Positions 15,685-25,280 of a DNA stretch of 43,292 nt are shown here, piece by piece; position 1 is the stretch's first letter; each line of letters opens with the position of its first letter. The notes beneath the pieces were generated by a model. It was not told where the DNA came from. It saw only the letters and a list, made by a program, of their open reading frames with translations, and searched no databases. Where the stretch lies: the NCBI GenBank assembly GCA_009377695.1, contig WHTP01000037.1, positions 1 to 43,292 of the forward strand, in the 5' to 3' direction. Made by a program: the position numbers and the translations under genes. The stretch comes from Hyphomicrobiales bacterium (GTDB lineage: Bacteria; Pseudomonadota; Alphaproteobacteria; Rhizobiales; Xanthobacteraceae).

Positions 15685-16865
15685 ATGCTTCGCACTATCG
15701 CGGCCTTCGATCGCATCGGCGAGGAGAACGCTTTCGCCGTGCTCGCGCGTGCCAATGCGCTGATCGCGCAGGGCCGCGACATCATCAATCTCGGCATCGG
15801 CCAGCCGGATTTCCGGACGCCCGATTTCATCGTCGAAGCGGCGGTGAAGGCGTTGCGCGACGGCCATCACGGCTACACGCCGGCGACCGGCATCCCGCCG
15901 TTGCGCGAGGCAGTGGCGCCGACCTGCACAACCGCTTCGGCGTGACGGTCTCGCCGGACGAGGTGATGATCCAGCCCGGCGGCAAGCCGACGATGTTCAT
16001 GGCGATCATGATGTTCGGCGAGGGAGGCGTGGACATCCTCTATCCAGATCCGGGCTTTCCCATCTACCGCTCGATGATCGAGTTCACCGGCGCGAATCCG
16101 ATCCCGGTGCCGATCCGCGAAGAGAACGGCTTTGCGTTCTCAGCGGAGGAGACGCTCAAGCTGATCACGCCGCGGACGCGGCTGCTGATCATCAACTCGC
16201 CCGCGAACCCGACCGGCGGCGTCACGCCCAAGAGCGAAGTCGACAAGCTGGTTGCAGGCCTGGAGCAATGGCCGGACGTTTGCATGCTGTCAGACGAGAT
16301 CTACGACCACATGGTCTATGACGGCGAGCAGCATGTGTGCCTGCTGTCCTATCCGTCGATCCGCGATCGACTGGTCCTGCTCAACGGCTGGTCAAAGACC
16401 TATGCCATGACCGGCTGGCGGCTCGGCTATGCCGTGTGGCCGGGCAAGCTCTACGACTATGCGCGCAAGCTCGCGGTGAACCTGCACTCCTGCGTCAATG
16501 CATCGGCGCAATATGCCGGCCTCGCGGCGCTCACCGGCCCGCAAGACGAAGTGGTGAAGATGGTCGAGGAATTCGACAAGCGGCGCAAAGTCGTGGTGGA
16601 GGGTCTCAACAAATTGCCTGGCGTTACCTGCGCAACACCTAAGGGCGCATTCTACGCGTTCCCGAACATCAAGCGCACCGGCTGGCAGGCGAAGCCTTTG
16701 GCCAATGCGCTGCTTGACGACGCCGGCGTCGCCATCATCGGCGGGCCGGACTTCGGCATTTTGGGCGAGGGCTACGTGCGCTTGTCTTACGCCAATTCGA
16801 CCGAGAATATCCGCAAGGCGCTCGAGCGCATGGGCGAGTTTTTGTCGAGCCGCAAGGCAGCGTAA
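15685..16865 (+). pseudogene. PLP-dependent aminotransferase class I/II, one frameshift
   Basis: Cytoplasmic fold-type I aminotransferase of about 393 residues after repair. The first 78 residues (from ATG 15685, after AGGGGTG) contain INLGIGQPDFRTPDFIVEA and HGYTPATGIPPLREAV. The rest is in another frame and contains DPGFPIYRSMIEFTGA, NSPANPTGG, the pyridoxal-binding SDEIYDHMVYDG, the Schiff-base lysine in NGWSKTYAMTGWRLGY, and the C-terminal YVRLSYANS arginine that binds the substrate carboxylate. The break is at about 15918, where one G of a GG pair seems missing (V-A-A-D-L after repair). Everything else is intact, so an assembly error is likely. The substrate is uncertain, with aspartate/aromatic-type enzymes the nearest. 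A carbamoyltransferase-like fragment lies just upstream. Confidence 0.88.
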
Positions 16866-16939
16866 TACGATCGTGATGTTTGACTCGTCATGGCGGCACC
16901 CGGCGATAAGGTGCGGTGAACGACTTGGAGGAAATCGCG

Positions 16940-18169
16940 ATGAGGGACCTGTCCGAAGAACAACGCATGATGCGGCAGAGCTGCCGCGACTTCGTCGACG
17001 ACGTCGTGATCCCGTTCATCCGCGGCAACTGGCAGCGGGAGTGGGACATGCGCCCGGAGGCGCGGCTGCCGCCGGAGATTCTCGAAGGCGCGCAGAAGGT
17101 CGGTATCCGTGCGCTCGGCGTGCCGGAGGAGTTCGGCGGGGTCGAACTCGACAAGGGCACGGAGACGCAAACGTTCGCGATCATCGCCGAGGAGATTGCG
17201 CGCGGCGATTCCGGCCTCTCCGACAAGCTGGTACAGATCTGGAAGGTGTCGGTGCTGCTGCGCAACCTCGCGCCGCGGCATCTGCAAGAGCGCTGGTTTC
17301 CGCGCATCGTCGAGGACCCGCAATTCCTGCTGGCGCACTGCCTGACCGAGCCGCGCGGCGCGTCCGACCGGTGGCTGCCCTACAACGTGCCGGAAGCGTC
17401 GATGCAGACGCGCGCCGTAAAGCAGGGCAAGGAATGGGTGATCAACGGCCGCAAGCAGTTCATCTCGAACGGCTACGACGCCAGCCTGTTCGTGGTCTAT
17501 GCCAACACCAATCCGAAGGCGGGCATGCTGCAGGGGACGTCGTCATTTCTCGTTCCACGCGATACCCCGGGCCTGACCATTGCGCGCTGCAACGAGACGC
17601 TCGGCTGCCGCTTCATGAACAACGGCGAGCTGGTGTTCGAGGACATGCGCGTGCCGGAGGATCATCTGCTGGCGGAGAACGACGCGCTCGGCCGCGCCGG
17701 CGTCTATTTCCAGCCGGGCAAGATCATCCAGGCGGCGAAGAACCTCGGCGTCGGCGTGCGCGCCTTCGAGCTGACCTCGAACTACGTGCAGAACTACGTG
17801 CAGGGTGGCCGCATCCTGATCAAGCACCAGGCCGTGGCGCTGCGGCTTGCGGATATGGCGACCCGGCTCGAGGCGACGCGCGCGCTGCTCGAACGCGCCG
17901 CGGCCGCCGTCGACGCCAAGGCGCCGGACGCGGACGCGCTTTGCAATATGGCGAAGCTGTTCGCGTCGGAAGAGATCCTGAAGGTCGCGACCCACGCAGT
18001 CGAGCTGCATGGCGGCAACGGCATGATGCTCGACTTCGGCGTGGAGAAGGTCTTCCGCGACGCCGCGATCTTTCCGCACATGGATGGCACGACGGATATC
18101 TCGCGGTTCAAGATCGTGAAGGCGATGTTCCCGGACACGGCCGGGAAATATGCGGGGCCGGAGGCTTGA
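16940..18169 (+). CDS. Acyl-CoA dehydrogenase family flavoprotein
   Basis: A 409-residue FAD enzyme of the acyl-CoA dehydrogenase family. It has the N-terminal helical domain with MRDLSEEQRMMRQSCRDFVDD, the middle beta domain with AHCLTEPRGASD (FAD/substrate contact) and WVINGRKQFISNG, and the C-terminal helical domain with THAVELHGGNGMM. Members oxidise acyl-CoA at C2-C3 and pass electrons to ETF. The usual catalytic glutamate of medium-chain enzymes (YEGT-type motif) reads HMDGTTDI here, with D382, so the base may be elsewhere or the substrate unusual. The ATG at 16940 follows GGAGGAAA. A GTG eight codons upstream is less likely. No other beta-oxidation gene is adjacent. Confidence 0.88.
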   Translation: MRDLSEEQRMMRQSCRDFVDDVVIPFIRGNWQREWDMRPEARLPPEILEGAQKVGIRALGVPEEFGGVELDKGTETQTFAIIAEEIARGDSGLSDKLVQIWKVSVLLRNLAPRHLQERWFPRIVEDPQFLLAHCLTEPRGASDRWLPYNVPEASMQTRAVKQGKEWVINGRKQFISNGYDASLFVVYANTNPKAGMLQGTSSFLVPRDTPGLTIARCNETLGCRFMNNGELVFEDMRVPEDHLLAENDALGRAGVYFQPGKIIQAAKNLGVGVRAFELTSNYVQNYVQGGRILIKHQAVALRLADMATRLEATRALLERAAAAVDAKAPDADALCNMAKLFASEEILKVATHAVELHGGNGMMLDFGVEKVFRDAAIFPHMDGTTDISRFKIVKAMFPDTAGKYAGPEA

Positions 18170-18181
18170 CGAAGGCGAAGT

Positions 18182-18415
18182 TCAATTCGGCTCGCCGAGC
18201 AATGACGCGAAGGGCACTGTAAATAGCTCCGACCCCAAGTCATCGCGGACGTGCAGGACCCAATCGCGCCAATCTTTCAGGGTCGGCGCGGAGATCAGGG
18301 TCCGGACAGACTGCACAGCATAGTCCCGCAATTCTGTCAGATCGTTCACCTTAGTCAGGGTTTGGTTCAGTACGACGCCCCGCGGCGTTGCGTAGTGGAG
18401 AAAGACCCGGGCCAT
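18182..18415 (-). CDS. DUF6894-type small protein
   Basis: A 77-residue protein beginning MARVFLHY and containing LTELRDYAVQSVRTLI, DWRDWVLHVRDDLGSELFTVPF. That arrangement (a short strand, a helix after an acidic residue, then a D-E-x-G strand ending VPF) matches the DUF6894 family of small cytoplasmic proteins common in Bradyrhizobium and Methylobacterium relatives. Function is unknown. I start at the ATG at 18415, preceded by GAGGTGCG. The frame is open 12 codons further upstream. It converges with the acyl-CoA dehydrogenase gene, 12 bases apart. Confidence 0.65.
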   Translation of the reverse strand: MARVFLHYATPRGVVLNQTLTKVNDLTELRDYAVQSVRTLISAPTLKDWRDWVLHVRDDLGSELFTVPFASLLGEPN

Positions 18416-18633
18416 ATCCACGCACCTCGAATTAGCAAGCAAACTGCGCAAATCACGGACAAGAAGTGATTGCTAAGTATTGCGCCTGAGCACCGTTCCG
18501 GAGGCATACGCGCCCTCCCGTAATGTTAGTAGAAGTTCCATGGCATCCGGTTCACTTGCCGTTCTCGGAAACAGCGGCGGAACTGGCGAGGGTGCCCAGC
18601 CGGTTAGCCAGGAAAGCCTTGCAGGCACGAGCA

Positions 18634-19587
18634 TCAGCGCCGCAGCGCCAGCCAAAATCCAATCATCACCACCGCGAGCCCGGCGAGCTGCGTCAGGGTC
18701 GGCACGATGCCGAGCGCGACGAACGCGATCAGCAGCGTCAGCGAAGGCACCAGCGAGGGAAAGATCGCCGCCCGCCCGGCGCCAAGGATGGTCACAGAGC
18801 GAGAATACAGGTACATCGCCAGCGCCCCGGCGAGCACGCCCTGCACCGCGACCTGAATGAGGTTTTCGGTGAGGCTCGCCGACATCATCGTGCCGAAGCC
18901 ATAGAGCAGCCAGTGCAGTGGCGCGAAGATAATGAGCGCGAAGAAGCACGATACCCGCGTGGCGCGAGCGCTGTCGAGCTGCCAGAGCTTCACCAGCATC
19001 CCGAATAGCGCCCACATCAGGCCTGCGGTCATGAACAGGAGATCGCCGCCGAGCGCGTTGCCGCCGATCGAGACGACCGATTCGCCGGCAAAGACCGCAA
19101 GCCCCGCAACGATGACGAGCGTTCCTGCGAGATGCCGCAGTGTGAGCGGCTCCTTGAGCACCAGCACGGCCAGCAAGAAGCCGAACATGGCCGCGGAGCC
19201 GGGATGAATCACGCCGCCATGGGCGAGCGGCGCGAAGATAAATCCGGAATAGCTGATGACGGCTTGGATCGGTCCGGCCAGCAGGAAGACGACGAGCCCG
19301 CGGCCCCAACCGACGCCGCCGAGATCGCCCGGTCCGTCTCGCAGCATCACCGGCAAGAGGACCAAGCCGGTCCAGACGAAGCGGTGGAACGCAATGTCGG
19401 CCGGTGACAATCCGGCCGCGAGGCCGCGCGGGATCGCGACGAACCCGGCGGCCCAGAACAGCGCCGCACCGGCGCCGCAGAGCAGGCCAGTGGTCAGTCC
19501 AGGTTCGATCGATCGGGACGACGGTGGGTTCGTTGCAGCCACAAGAGTCCTTGACACGTGTCCTTGGCATGCGCGGGTGAGCAACAC
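18634..19587 (-). CDS. DMT superfamily (EamA) permease
   Basis: A 317-residue inner-membrane exporter-type protein with about ten hydrophobic helices arranged as two EamA repeats (roughly 30-160 and 175-310). Family features include FHRFVWTGLVLLP, the GGVIHPGSAAMFGFLLAVLVLKEPLTLRHLAGTLVIVAGL segment that ends repeat 1, and the GRAAIFPSLVPSLTLLIAFVALG segment of repeat 2. DMT proteins export amino acids, metabolites or drugs, and the cargo here is not predictable. The GTG at 19587 gives the longest form. A second GTG at 19557 (residue 11), with AAGGA before it, is equally plausible. It is divergent from the antiporter genes. Confidence 0.85.
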   Translation of the reverse strand: MLLTRACQGHVSRTLVAATNPPSSRSIEPGLTTGLLCGAGAALFWAAGFVAIPRGLAAGLSPADIAFHRFVWTGLVLLPVMLRDGPGDLGGVGWGRGLVVFLLAGPIQAVISYSGFIFAPLAHGGVIHPGSAAMFGFLLAVLVLKEPLTLRHLAGTLVIVAGLAVFAGESVVSIGGNALGGDLLFMTAGLMWALFGMLVKLWQLDSARATRVSCFFALIIFAPLHWLLYGFGTMMSASLTENLIQVAVQGVLAGALAMYLYSRSVTILGAGRAAIFPSLVPSLTLLIAFVALGIVPTLTQLAGLAVVMIGFWLALRR

Positions 19588-19764
19588 CCCATAGATGCGA
19601 CGCGGCCGCCGCGCAACACGATGTGCGAAAGTTCAGTGCATGGTTCCTTGCTGCTGCCCATCGCGTCCATGTGTCCGAAAATGATCGCTTTGGGCTGCGC
19701 CCTGCAGCCGTTAAGAAAGCGAACAAACCTTCACCTCCAATGCGGGACTCTTAGGCTTCGCCGA

Positions 19765-21495
19765 ATGTCGCACCATACGCCGCTCATCAGCATGATCGTC
19801 ATCGGCCTCGTGCTGGCCTTCGCGCTTGGTGCGCTCGCGCATCGCTTCCGGATTTCGCCGTTGGTCGGCTATCTGGTCGCCGGTGTTCTGGTCGGTCCGT
19901 TCACGCCCGGCTTTGTCGCCGATCAGGGCATGGCGCACGAGCTGGCCGAAATCGGCGTCATCCTGCTGATGTTCGGTGTCGGTCTGCATTTCTCGCTCCA
20001 GGACCTCCTGTCAGTGCGGGCGATTGCCATTCCCGGCGCTGTCTTTCAGATCGCCACCGCGACGTTGCTCGGGATGGGTCTGGCGTGGTGGCTTGGCTGG
20101 CCGGTCGGCGCGGGCATCGTCTTCGGCCTTGCACTGTCGGTGGCGAGCACGGTCGTGCTGCTGCGCGCCTTGCAGGAGCGCCGGCTTCTCGAAACGGACC
20201 GTGGACGGATCGCCGTCGGTTGGCTGATCGTCGAGGACATCGCCATGGTCCTCACGCTCGTGATGCTGCCGGCGCTGGCGCCCGCGTTTACCGCCGCTGC
20301 CGGGGCCTACAATTGGTCGGCCTTGGTCGCACCGCTGTTGATCACCATCGCCAAGGTTGCGGCTTTTGTCGCGATCATGCTGATCGTCGGCAAGCGCGTG
20401 ATCCCGTGGCTCCTGCACTACGTCGCCCACACCGGTTCGCGGGAGCTGTTCCGGCTGGCGGTGCTCGCGATCGCGCTCGGCTGCGCATTCGGTGCCGCGA
20501 TGCTGTTCGACGTTTCCTTCGCGCTCGGTGCATTCTTCGCCGGCATGATCATGAGCGAGTCCGAGTTGAGCCAGCGCGCGGCCAACGAAACACTGCCGCT
20601 ACGCGACGCCTTCGCGGTGCTGTTCTTCGTCTCGGTCGGCATGCTGGTCGATCCGCTGATCGTCGTGCGCGAGCCGGTCGCGGTCCTGGCCACGGTGCTC
20701 ATCATCGTGCTCGGCAAGTCGATCGCCGCCTATGCGATCGTGCGGATGTTCCGGCATCCGCATTCGACCGCCCTCACGATTTCGGCGAGCCTTGCGCAGA
20801 TCGGCGAGTTCTCCTTCATCCTCGCCGGCCTCGGCGTGGCGCTCGCGTTGCTGCCGGAGCCCGGACGCGATCTTATTCTTGCGGGCGCGATTATTTCGAT
20901 CCTGCTCAATCCGCTGTTCTTTGCCGGGCTCGACCACATCCTGGCGCGCAAGCCCGCCGCGGCGCCGGCCGTCGCACCCGACGTTACGCCGGAGCCGGCC
21001 GAAGAGCCCGCGCGGGAGGAAATCCCGCTCACGACGCTCACCGATCACGTCGTGCTGGTCGGGTACGGACGCGTCGGCAAATTCATCGCCGAACAATTGT
21101 CCATCACGGGCGTGCCCCTGCTCTTCGTCGAAGAAGACGCCGACCGGGCGGCGAAGCTCAAGAGCGAAGGGAAAGCGACGATCGCCGGCAACGCGGCCGA
21201 CCCGGAGGTGATCCGCGCCGCCAATCCGGCCGTGGCTCGCTGCGTCCTGGTTGCCATCCCCGATGCATTCGAGGGCGGCCAGGTGGTCGCGCAGGCGCGT
21301 GAAACCAGTGCTTCCCTGCTGATCATCGCGCGGGCCCACTCCGAGGCCGAGATCGAGCACCTGAAGAAACATGGCGCCAGCCAGGTCATCATGGGCGAGC
21401 ACGAGATCGCCAAGGCGATGATCGCCGCGATTCCGCCCACACCGCCGGCTGGATCGGCGACAGCGGAACCGAGCCCGCCGGTCGCGCCCACGTAG
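19765..21495 (+). CDS. CPA2 family K+/H+ antiporter with TrkA-N domain (YbaL/KefB-like)
   Basis: A 576-residue protein. Residues about 8-400 form the twelve or so helices of a CPA2 exchanger. Within them are RISPLVGYLVAGVLVGPFTPG, SVASTVVLLRALQERRLL, the ion-site region GWLIVEDIAMVLTLV, and ALGAFFAGMIMSES. Residues about 430-545 are a cytoplasmic RCK/TrkA-N domain with the nucleotide motif VVLVGYGRVGKFIAEQL and a later acidic residue in FVEEDAD. Such proteins release K+ (or exchange other cations) for protons and are gated by NAD(H) or glutathione adducts. The architecture matches E. coli YbaL. The start is the ATG at 19765, without a clear ribosome-binding site. A second antiporter gene of another family follows after 104 bases. 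Confidence 0.9.
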   Translation: MSHHTPLISMIVIGLVLAFALGALAHRFRISPLVGYLVAGVLVGPFTPGFVADQGMAHELAEIGVILLMFGVGLHFSLQDLLSVRAIAIPGAVFQIATATLLGMGLAWWLGWPVGAGIVFGLALSVASTVVLLRALQERRLLETDRGRIAVGWLIVEDIAMVLTLVMLPALAPAFTAAAGAYNWSALVAPLLITIAKVAAFVAIMLIVGKRVIPWLLHYVAHTGSRELFRLAVLAIALGCAFGAAMLFDVSFALGAFFAGMIMSESELSQRAANETLPLRDAFAVLFFVSVGMLVDPLIVVREPVAVLATVLIIVLGKSIAAYAIVRMFRHPHSTALTISASLAQIGEFSFILAGLGVALALLPEPGRDLILAGAIISILLNPLFFAGLDHILARKPAAAPAVAPDVTPEPAEEPAREEIPLTTLTDHVVLVGYGRVGKFIAEQLSITGVPLLFVEEDADRAAKLKSEGKATIAGNAADPEVIRAANPAVARCVLVAIPDAFEGGQVVAQARETSASLLIIARAHSEAEIEHLKKHGASQVIMGEHEIAKAMIAAIPPTPPAGSATAEPSPPVAPT

Positions 21496-21599
21496 CTCAT
21501 GATCCTGCTCAATCAAAAAGCGGCGATTGTCGTCGTGCGATTTGGCGTAGCCCGATCCGTCCTGTAACAAATCTCTCGAAGAGGGGAGATCCTTGCGTA

Positions 21600-23390
21600 A
21601 TGGGCGCGCTCGACGCGGTCAGTATCGGCATCCTGCTTGCGGCGCTTCTGATCCTGGCCGGCATCCTGTCGAGCCTGGTGGCGCTGCGCTTCGGCGCGCC
21701 ATTGCTGCTGGTGTTCCTCCTGGTCGGCATGCTGGCGGGGGAGGCGGGGCCGCTCGGCATTCAGTTCGACGACGTGCGGCTCGCCTACACCATCGGGTCG
21801 GTGGCGCTGGCGCTGATCCTGTTCGACGGCGGGTTGCGCACCCGCTACCAGACGTTCCGTAATGTGATCGGCCCGGCAGGCCTCTTGGCGACCATCGGCG
21901 TGCTGACGACCGCCGCGCTGACCGCCCCGGCAGCCGTCTATGCTCTCGGCCTGGGCTGGACCGAGGCGTTGCTGGTCGGCGCCGTCGTTGCCTCGACGGA
22001 CGCGGCGGCGGTGTTCTTCCTGCTGCACGCCAAAGGGCTGCGTCTGCGGCCGCGCGTCGGCGCCACGCTCGAGGTTGAGTCCGGGATCAACGATCCCGTC
22101 GCGATCTTCCTCACCATCGTGCTGATCGAGATCATTCTCCATGGCAGCAAGCCGTGGCACGAGATTGCGTCGTTCCTCCTCACGGAAATGATCGTTGGCT
22201 GCCTGCTTGGGTATGTCGGCGGCCGCGGTGTGGTGCTGGTCCTCAACCGGCTCAACCTACCGCAGGGGCTGCACGCGCCGTTCGTGGCGACCGGTGCGGT
22301 GGTGATCTTCGCCCTGGCGGAGGTCGGGCATGGTTCGGGCTTCCTCGCGGTCTATGTCGCCGGGCTGATCGTCGGCAACAGTGCGGTCCGCGCCTACAGC
22401 ACGGTCGTCACCTTTCTCGACGCCGCGACCTGGCTCGCGCAGATCGGCATGTTCGTCGTGCTCGGCCTGTTGGCATGGCCCGACCGGCTGGCGCAGACCA
22501 TCCTGCCGGCGTTGGCAGTCGCAGCCATGCTGATGCTTGTTGCTCGTCCCGTGGCTGTTTTCCTGTGTCTTGCGCCCTATCCGTTCAACTGGCGCGAGAA
22601 GACATTCATGTCATGGGTCGGCCTGCGCGGCGCGGTCGGTATCTTCATCGCGTCGTTTCCCATGCTGGTGGAGCTGCCGAACGCGCAGCTCTATTTCGAC
22701 GTCGGCTTTGTCGTCGTGCTAGCGTCGCTTCTGGTGCAGGGCTGGACAATCGCACCGGCCGCGCGTTGGCTCGGCGTTTCGTTCCCGCGCAGCGATCCGC
22801 TGCCGCGCCGCGTGGAGCTCGACCTTCCAGGTCAGCTTGAGCAGGAACTCGTGGGTTATCCGCTCAGCAGCAACAGCCCCTATTTGCGGCGTGGCGTGCT
22901 GCCGACCTGGGCGCGGCCGACGCTGGTGGTGCGCGATCAACGCATCCTCAGTCCTGCGGAGGCCGAGCCGCTGCACGAGGGCGACTACGTCTATCTTTTG
23001 GCGCCGCCGGAGCGGGCGCGATCGCTCGACCGCTTCTTTGTCGATCTGCCGCCGCCGGCGCAGCCGGATCCGTTGCTGCTCGGCGACTTCTTCGTGTCCG
23101 GCGATCACACCCTGGGCGAGCTGGCGGAGATCTACGGCCTCTCCATTGCACCGGAGGAGACCTCCATGATGCTTGCCGATTTCATCGCGAGCCGGACGGT
23201 CCGCACGCCGAAGGCGGGCGATATCGTGCCGCTCGGCGCCATCGCGCTGGTCGTTCAAAAAGTGACCGACGGCCGCGTGGAGAATGTCGGCTTGCGGCTG
23301 GCCGAAGAACTGGGGCCGGAGACGGCGTCGGCGCCGATGGTGAAACGGCTCAAGCGGGCGATCCACCGCGCTCGCTCCGGGCTGTCCTGA
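21600..23390 (+). CDS. K+/H+ antiporter of the CvrA/NhaP2 type
   Basis: A 596-residue CPA1-type exchanger. About twelve helices occupy residues 1-390, with FGAPLLLVFLLVGMLAGEAGPLG, the acidic ion-binding part ESGINDPVAIFLTIVLIE, and the SWVGLRGAVGIFIASFPML segment typical of NhaP2. The cytoplasmic tail carries a TrkA-C-like domain (about 400-480, ending YVYLLAPPERA) and a CorC/HlyC-type domain (about 490-580, DFFVSGDHTLGELAEIYGL), as in E. coli CvrA. It exports K+ in exchange for H+ and limits cell volume and pH stress. The start ATG follows GAAGAGGGGAG. It lies downstream of the CPA2 antiporter on the same strand, so co-expression is likely. Inner membrane. Confidence 0.88.
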   Translation: MGALDAVSIGILLAALLILAGILSSLVALRFGAPLLLVFLLVGMLAGEAGPLGIQFDDVRLAYTIGSVALALILFDGGLRTRYQTFRNVIGPAGLLATIGVLTTAALTAPAAVYALGLGWTEALLVGAVVASTDAAAVFFLLHAKGLRLRPRVGATLEVESGINDPVAIFLTIVLIEIILHGSKPWHEIASFLLTEMIVGCLLGYVGGRGVVLVLNRLNLPQGLHAPFVATGAVVIFALAEVGHGSGFLAVYVAGLIVGNSAVRAYSTVVTFLDAATWLAQIGMFVVLGLLAWPDRLAQTILPALAVAAMLMLVARPVAVFLCLAPYPFNWREKTFMSWVGLRGAVGIFIASFPMLVELPNAQLYFDVGFVVVLASLLVQGWTIAPAARWLGVSFPRSDPLPRRVELDLPGQLEQELVGYPLSSNSPYLRRGVLPTWARPTLVVRDQRILSPAEAEPLHEGDYVYLLAPPERARSLDRFFVDLPPPAQPDPLLLGDFFVSGDHTLGELAEIYGLSIAPEETSMMLADFIASRTVRTPKAGDIVPLGAIALVVQKVTDGRVENVGLRLAEELGPETASAPMVKRLKRAIHRARSGLS

Positions 23391-23393
23391 ACG

Positions 23394-24173
23394 CTACAAC
23401 GGCCGCAGCAGGATCGGATGCGGGCCGATCGCATCGTCGGTCATGACCGCCTCGACCCCGAATACGCTTGCGATCCGCTCCGCCGTCAGCACGTCGCGCG
23501 GCTTGCCGTCGGCAACGAGCCGGCCGCGGTCCATGATCACGATGCGGTCGGCGAAACGCGCGGCGAGCGCCAGATCGTGCCCGATCGCAAGCACGGCGCC
23601 GCCGTCATGCGCGGCACGCGCCAGAAGCTCCATCACAACCAGTTGGTGGCGCGGATCGAGCGACACCGTGGGCTCGTCGGCAAGCAGGATCGGCGCCTCG
23701 CAGGCGAGCGCGCGTGCCAGGGCGACGCGCGCCCGTTCGCCGCCGGACAGCGTCGTGACCGGACGGTTTGCGAACGTTTCCGTTCCGGTCGCGGCGAGTG
23801 CCTTCTTGACGGCATGACGATCGTCATCGGTCGGCATCGAAAACGCATCGGCGTGGGGATAGCGCCCGAGCGCGACGACGTCCGCGACGGGCATCGGCCA
23901 GTGGAATACGTGACCTTGCGGCAGATAGGCGATGCGGCGCGCTCGCTCGCGTATCGTCAGCGCGGAGAGTGATCTGCCATCGATGTCGATCCGTCCCTCC
24001 GCCGGAATGAGGCCGGCGAGCGCGCGCATCAGCGTGGTCTTGCCGGCGCCGTTCGGCCCGATCAGCACGGTGAGCTCGCCGGCGCGCAGGTCGAGCGCGG
24101 CACCGTCGACGATCAGTGCATCCCCGAGCCGCACCACCACGCCGGCCGCATCTAGCTTCGGCTTGGCGGTCAC
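23394..24173 (-). CDS. ABC transporter ATP-binding protein, iron-chelate/cobalamin type
   Basis: A 259-residue ATPase of the FecE/BtuD/HmuV group. It has Walker A GPNGAGKTT, a Q-loop in IAYLPQGHVFHW, the signature LSGGERARVALARAL, Walker B ILLADEPTVSLDP and the switch histidine in AIGHDLAL. It energises import through the adjacent FecCD-type permease. I start at the GTG at 24173, whose GTGA overlaps the permease stop. A longer upstream frame is only the permease sequence read out of phase. The permease gene is upstream on the same strand and a binding-protein gene is divergent, so the complete importer is present. The cargo (heme, siderophore or cobalamin) is not settled. Confidence 0.9.
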   Translation of the reverse strand: MTAKPKLDAAGVVVRLGDALIVDGAALDLRAGELTVLIGPNGAGKTTLMRALAGLIPAEGRIDIDGRSLSALTIRERARRIAYLPQGHVFHWPMPVADVVALGRYPHADAFSMPTDDDRHAVKKALAATGTETFANRPVTTLSGGERARVALARALACEAPILLADEPTVSLDPRHQLVVMELLARAAHDGGAVLAIGHDLALAARFADRIVIMDRGRLVADGKPRDVLTAERIASVFGVEAVMTDDAIGPHPILLRPL

Positions 24174-25198
24174 GACGGCGCTCCATCGAGCAGCCGCCGC
24201 TCGCGGAAGATCATCGCCAGGAAGAACGGCACCCCGATCAGCGCGGTGACCACGCCGAGCTTGATCTCGACCGCAGTGGCGTTCGGATTGGCGGGCACAA
24301 GCCGCACGCCAATATCGGCGGCGATCAGCAGCACCGCGCCCATCAGCGTTGCCGGCAGGCAAACGCGCGCGGGATCGGAGCCGACCGCGCGTCTTACCAA
24401 ATGGGGTGCAACAAGTCCGATGAACCCGATCGAACCCGCGACCGCGACCGACGCGCCGACCCCGAGCGCCACGCCGATCACCACCATTAGCCGCGTGCGT
24501 CCGACATCGACGCCGAGCGACGCCGCGGCGTCTTCTCCAAGGGTCAACGCGCGAAACGCCTGCACGTTGAGGGCCAGCAATAGCCAGCTCGCGACGAAGA
24601 ACGGCGTCGCGATCAGGAGATGATCCACGCTGCGGTCTTCGAGCGAGCCGAGCAGCCAGAACGCGATCTCGAGCGCGGCATAGGGCGTGGGTGCAAGGTT
24701 GAGGATCAGCGCAGTGGCGGCGCCGGCAAGGCTCGCCAGCGCGAGGCCAGCCAACAGCGTCACCGACAGACTGGCGCGGCGTCCGGCGATCGCAACCAGT
24801 CCACCGATCGACACCAGTGCGCCGGCGATGCCGGCGACCGGCACGGCGAACGACGTCGCGCCGGCCAATCCATAGGCGATCACGAACGATGCGCCGACCG
24901 AGGCCGCCTGCGGCGCGCCGAATAATGCGGGCTCGGCCAGCGGATTGCGCAGCAGGCCTTGCAACGCTGCCCCCGCAAGCCCGAAGGTTGCGCCGATCAG
25001 GATCGCGAGCAATGTGCGCGGCAGCCGGATGTCACGCACGATGATCGCCGCCGCCCCGTCGCCGCCGAACAGGCCTACGAGGGCCTCGCGCGGCGACAGC
25101 GCCGCCGGCCCAACCATCAGCGAGATGACGGCGAGCACAATGATGAGCAATGCGAGCGTCAGGTTCAGCCGAAGGCCGCTCGATTCGGCACGTGTCAT
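24170..25198 (-). CDS. FecCD family ABC transporter permease
   Basis: A 342-residue membrane permease with about ten helices. Typical FecCD signatures are RLPRTLLAILIGATFGLAGAALQGLLRNPLAEPALFGAP, LGSLEDRSVDHL, TLGEDAAASLGVDV and VAVAGSIGFIGLVAPHLVRRAVGSDP, the last including the coupling helix that meets the ATPase. It forms the pore of an importer for iron chelates or cobalamin. The start is the ATG at 25198. The stop overlaps the ATPase start by four bases. The divergent binding-protein gene begins 82 bases away, leaving a short shared promoter region. I found no room for a cobalamin riboswitch there. Confidence 0.92.
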   Translation of the reverse strand: MTRAESSGLRLNLTLALLIIVLAVISLMVGPAALSPREALVGLFGGDGAAAIIVRDIRLPRTLLAILIGATFGLAGAALQGLLRNPLAEPALFGAPQAASVGASFVIAYGLAGATSFAVPVAGIAGALVSIGGLVAIAGRRASLSVTLLAGLALASLAGAATALILNLAPTPYAALEIAFWLLGSLEDRSVDHLLIATPFFVASWLLLALNVQAFRALTLGEDAAASLGVDVGRTRLMVVIGVALGVGASVAVAGSIGFIGLVAPHLVRRAVGSDPARVCLPATLMGAVLLIAADIGVRLVPANPNATAVEIKLGVVTALIGVPFFLAMIFRERRLLDGAPS

Positions 25199-25280
25199 GG
25201 CTATTCTCCGGCGCCCTTCCTACAGGCTTCCGACTTGCCCTCCAATGGAATTGCGGCTCTATGGCTGCTCAGGCGGAGCG

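Noticed and set aside
18473-19726. 417-codon minus-strand frame over the DMT gene
   Set aside because: Arg-rich translation in a second frame. The EamA protein in the other frame has all family features.
25199-25280. Cobalamin riboswitch before the ABC importer genes
   Set aside because: The gap is only 82 bases and lacks a B12-box-like sequence, far too short for this riboswitch.
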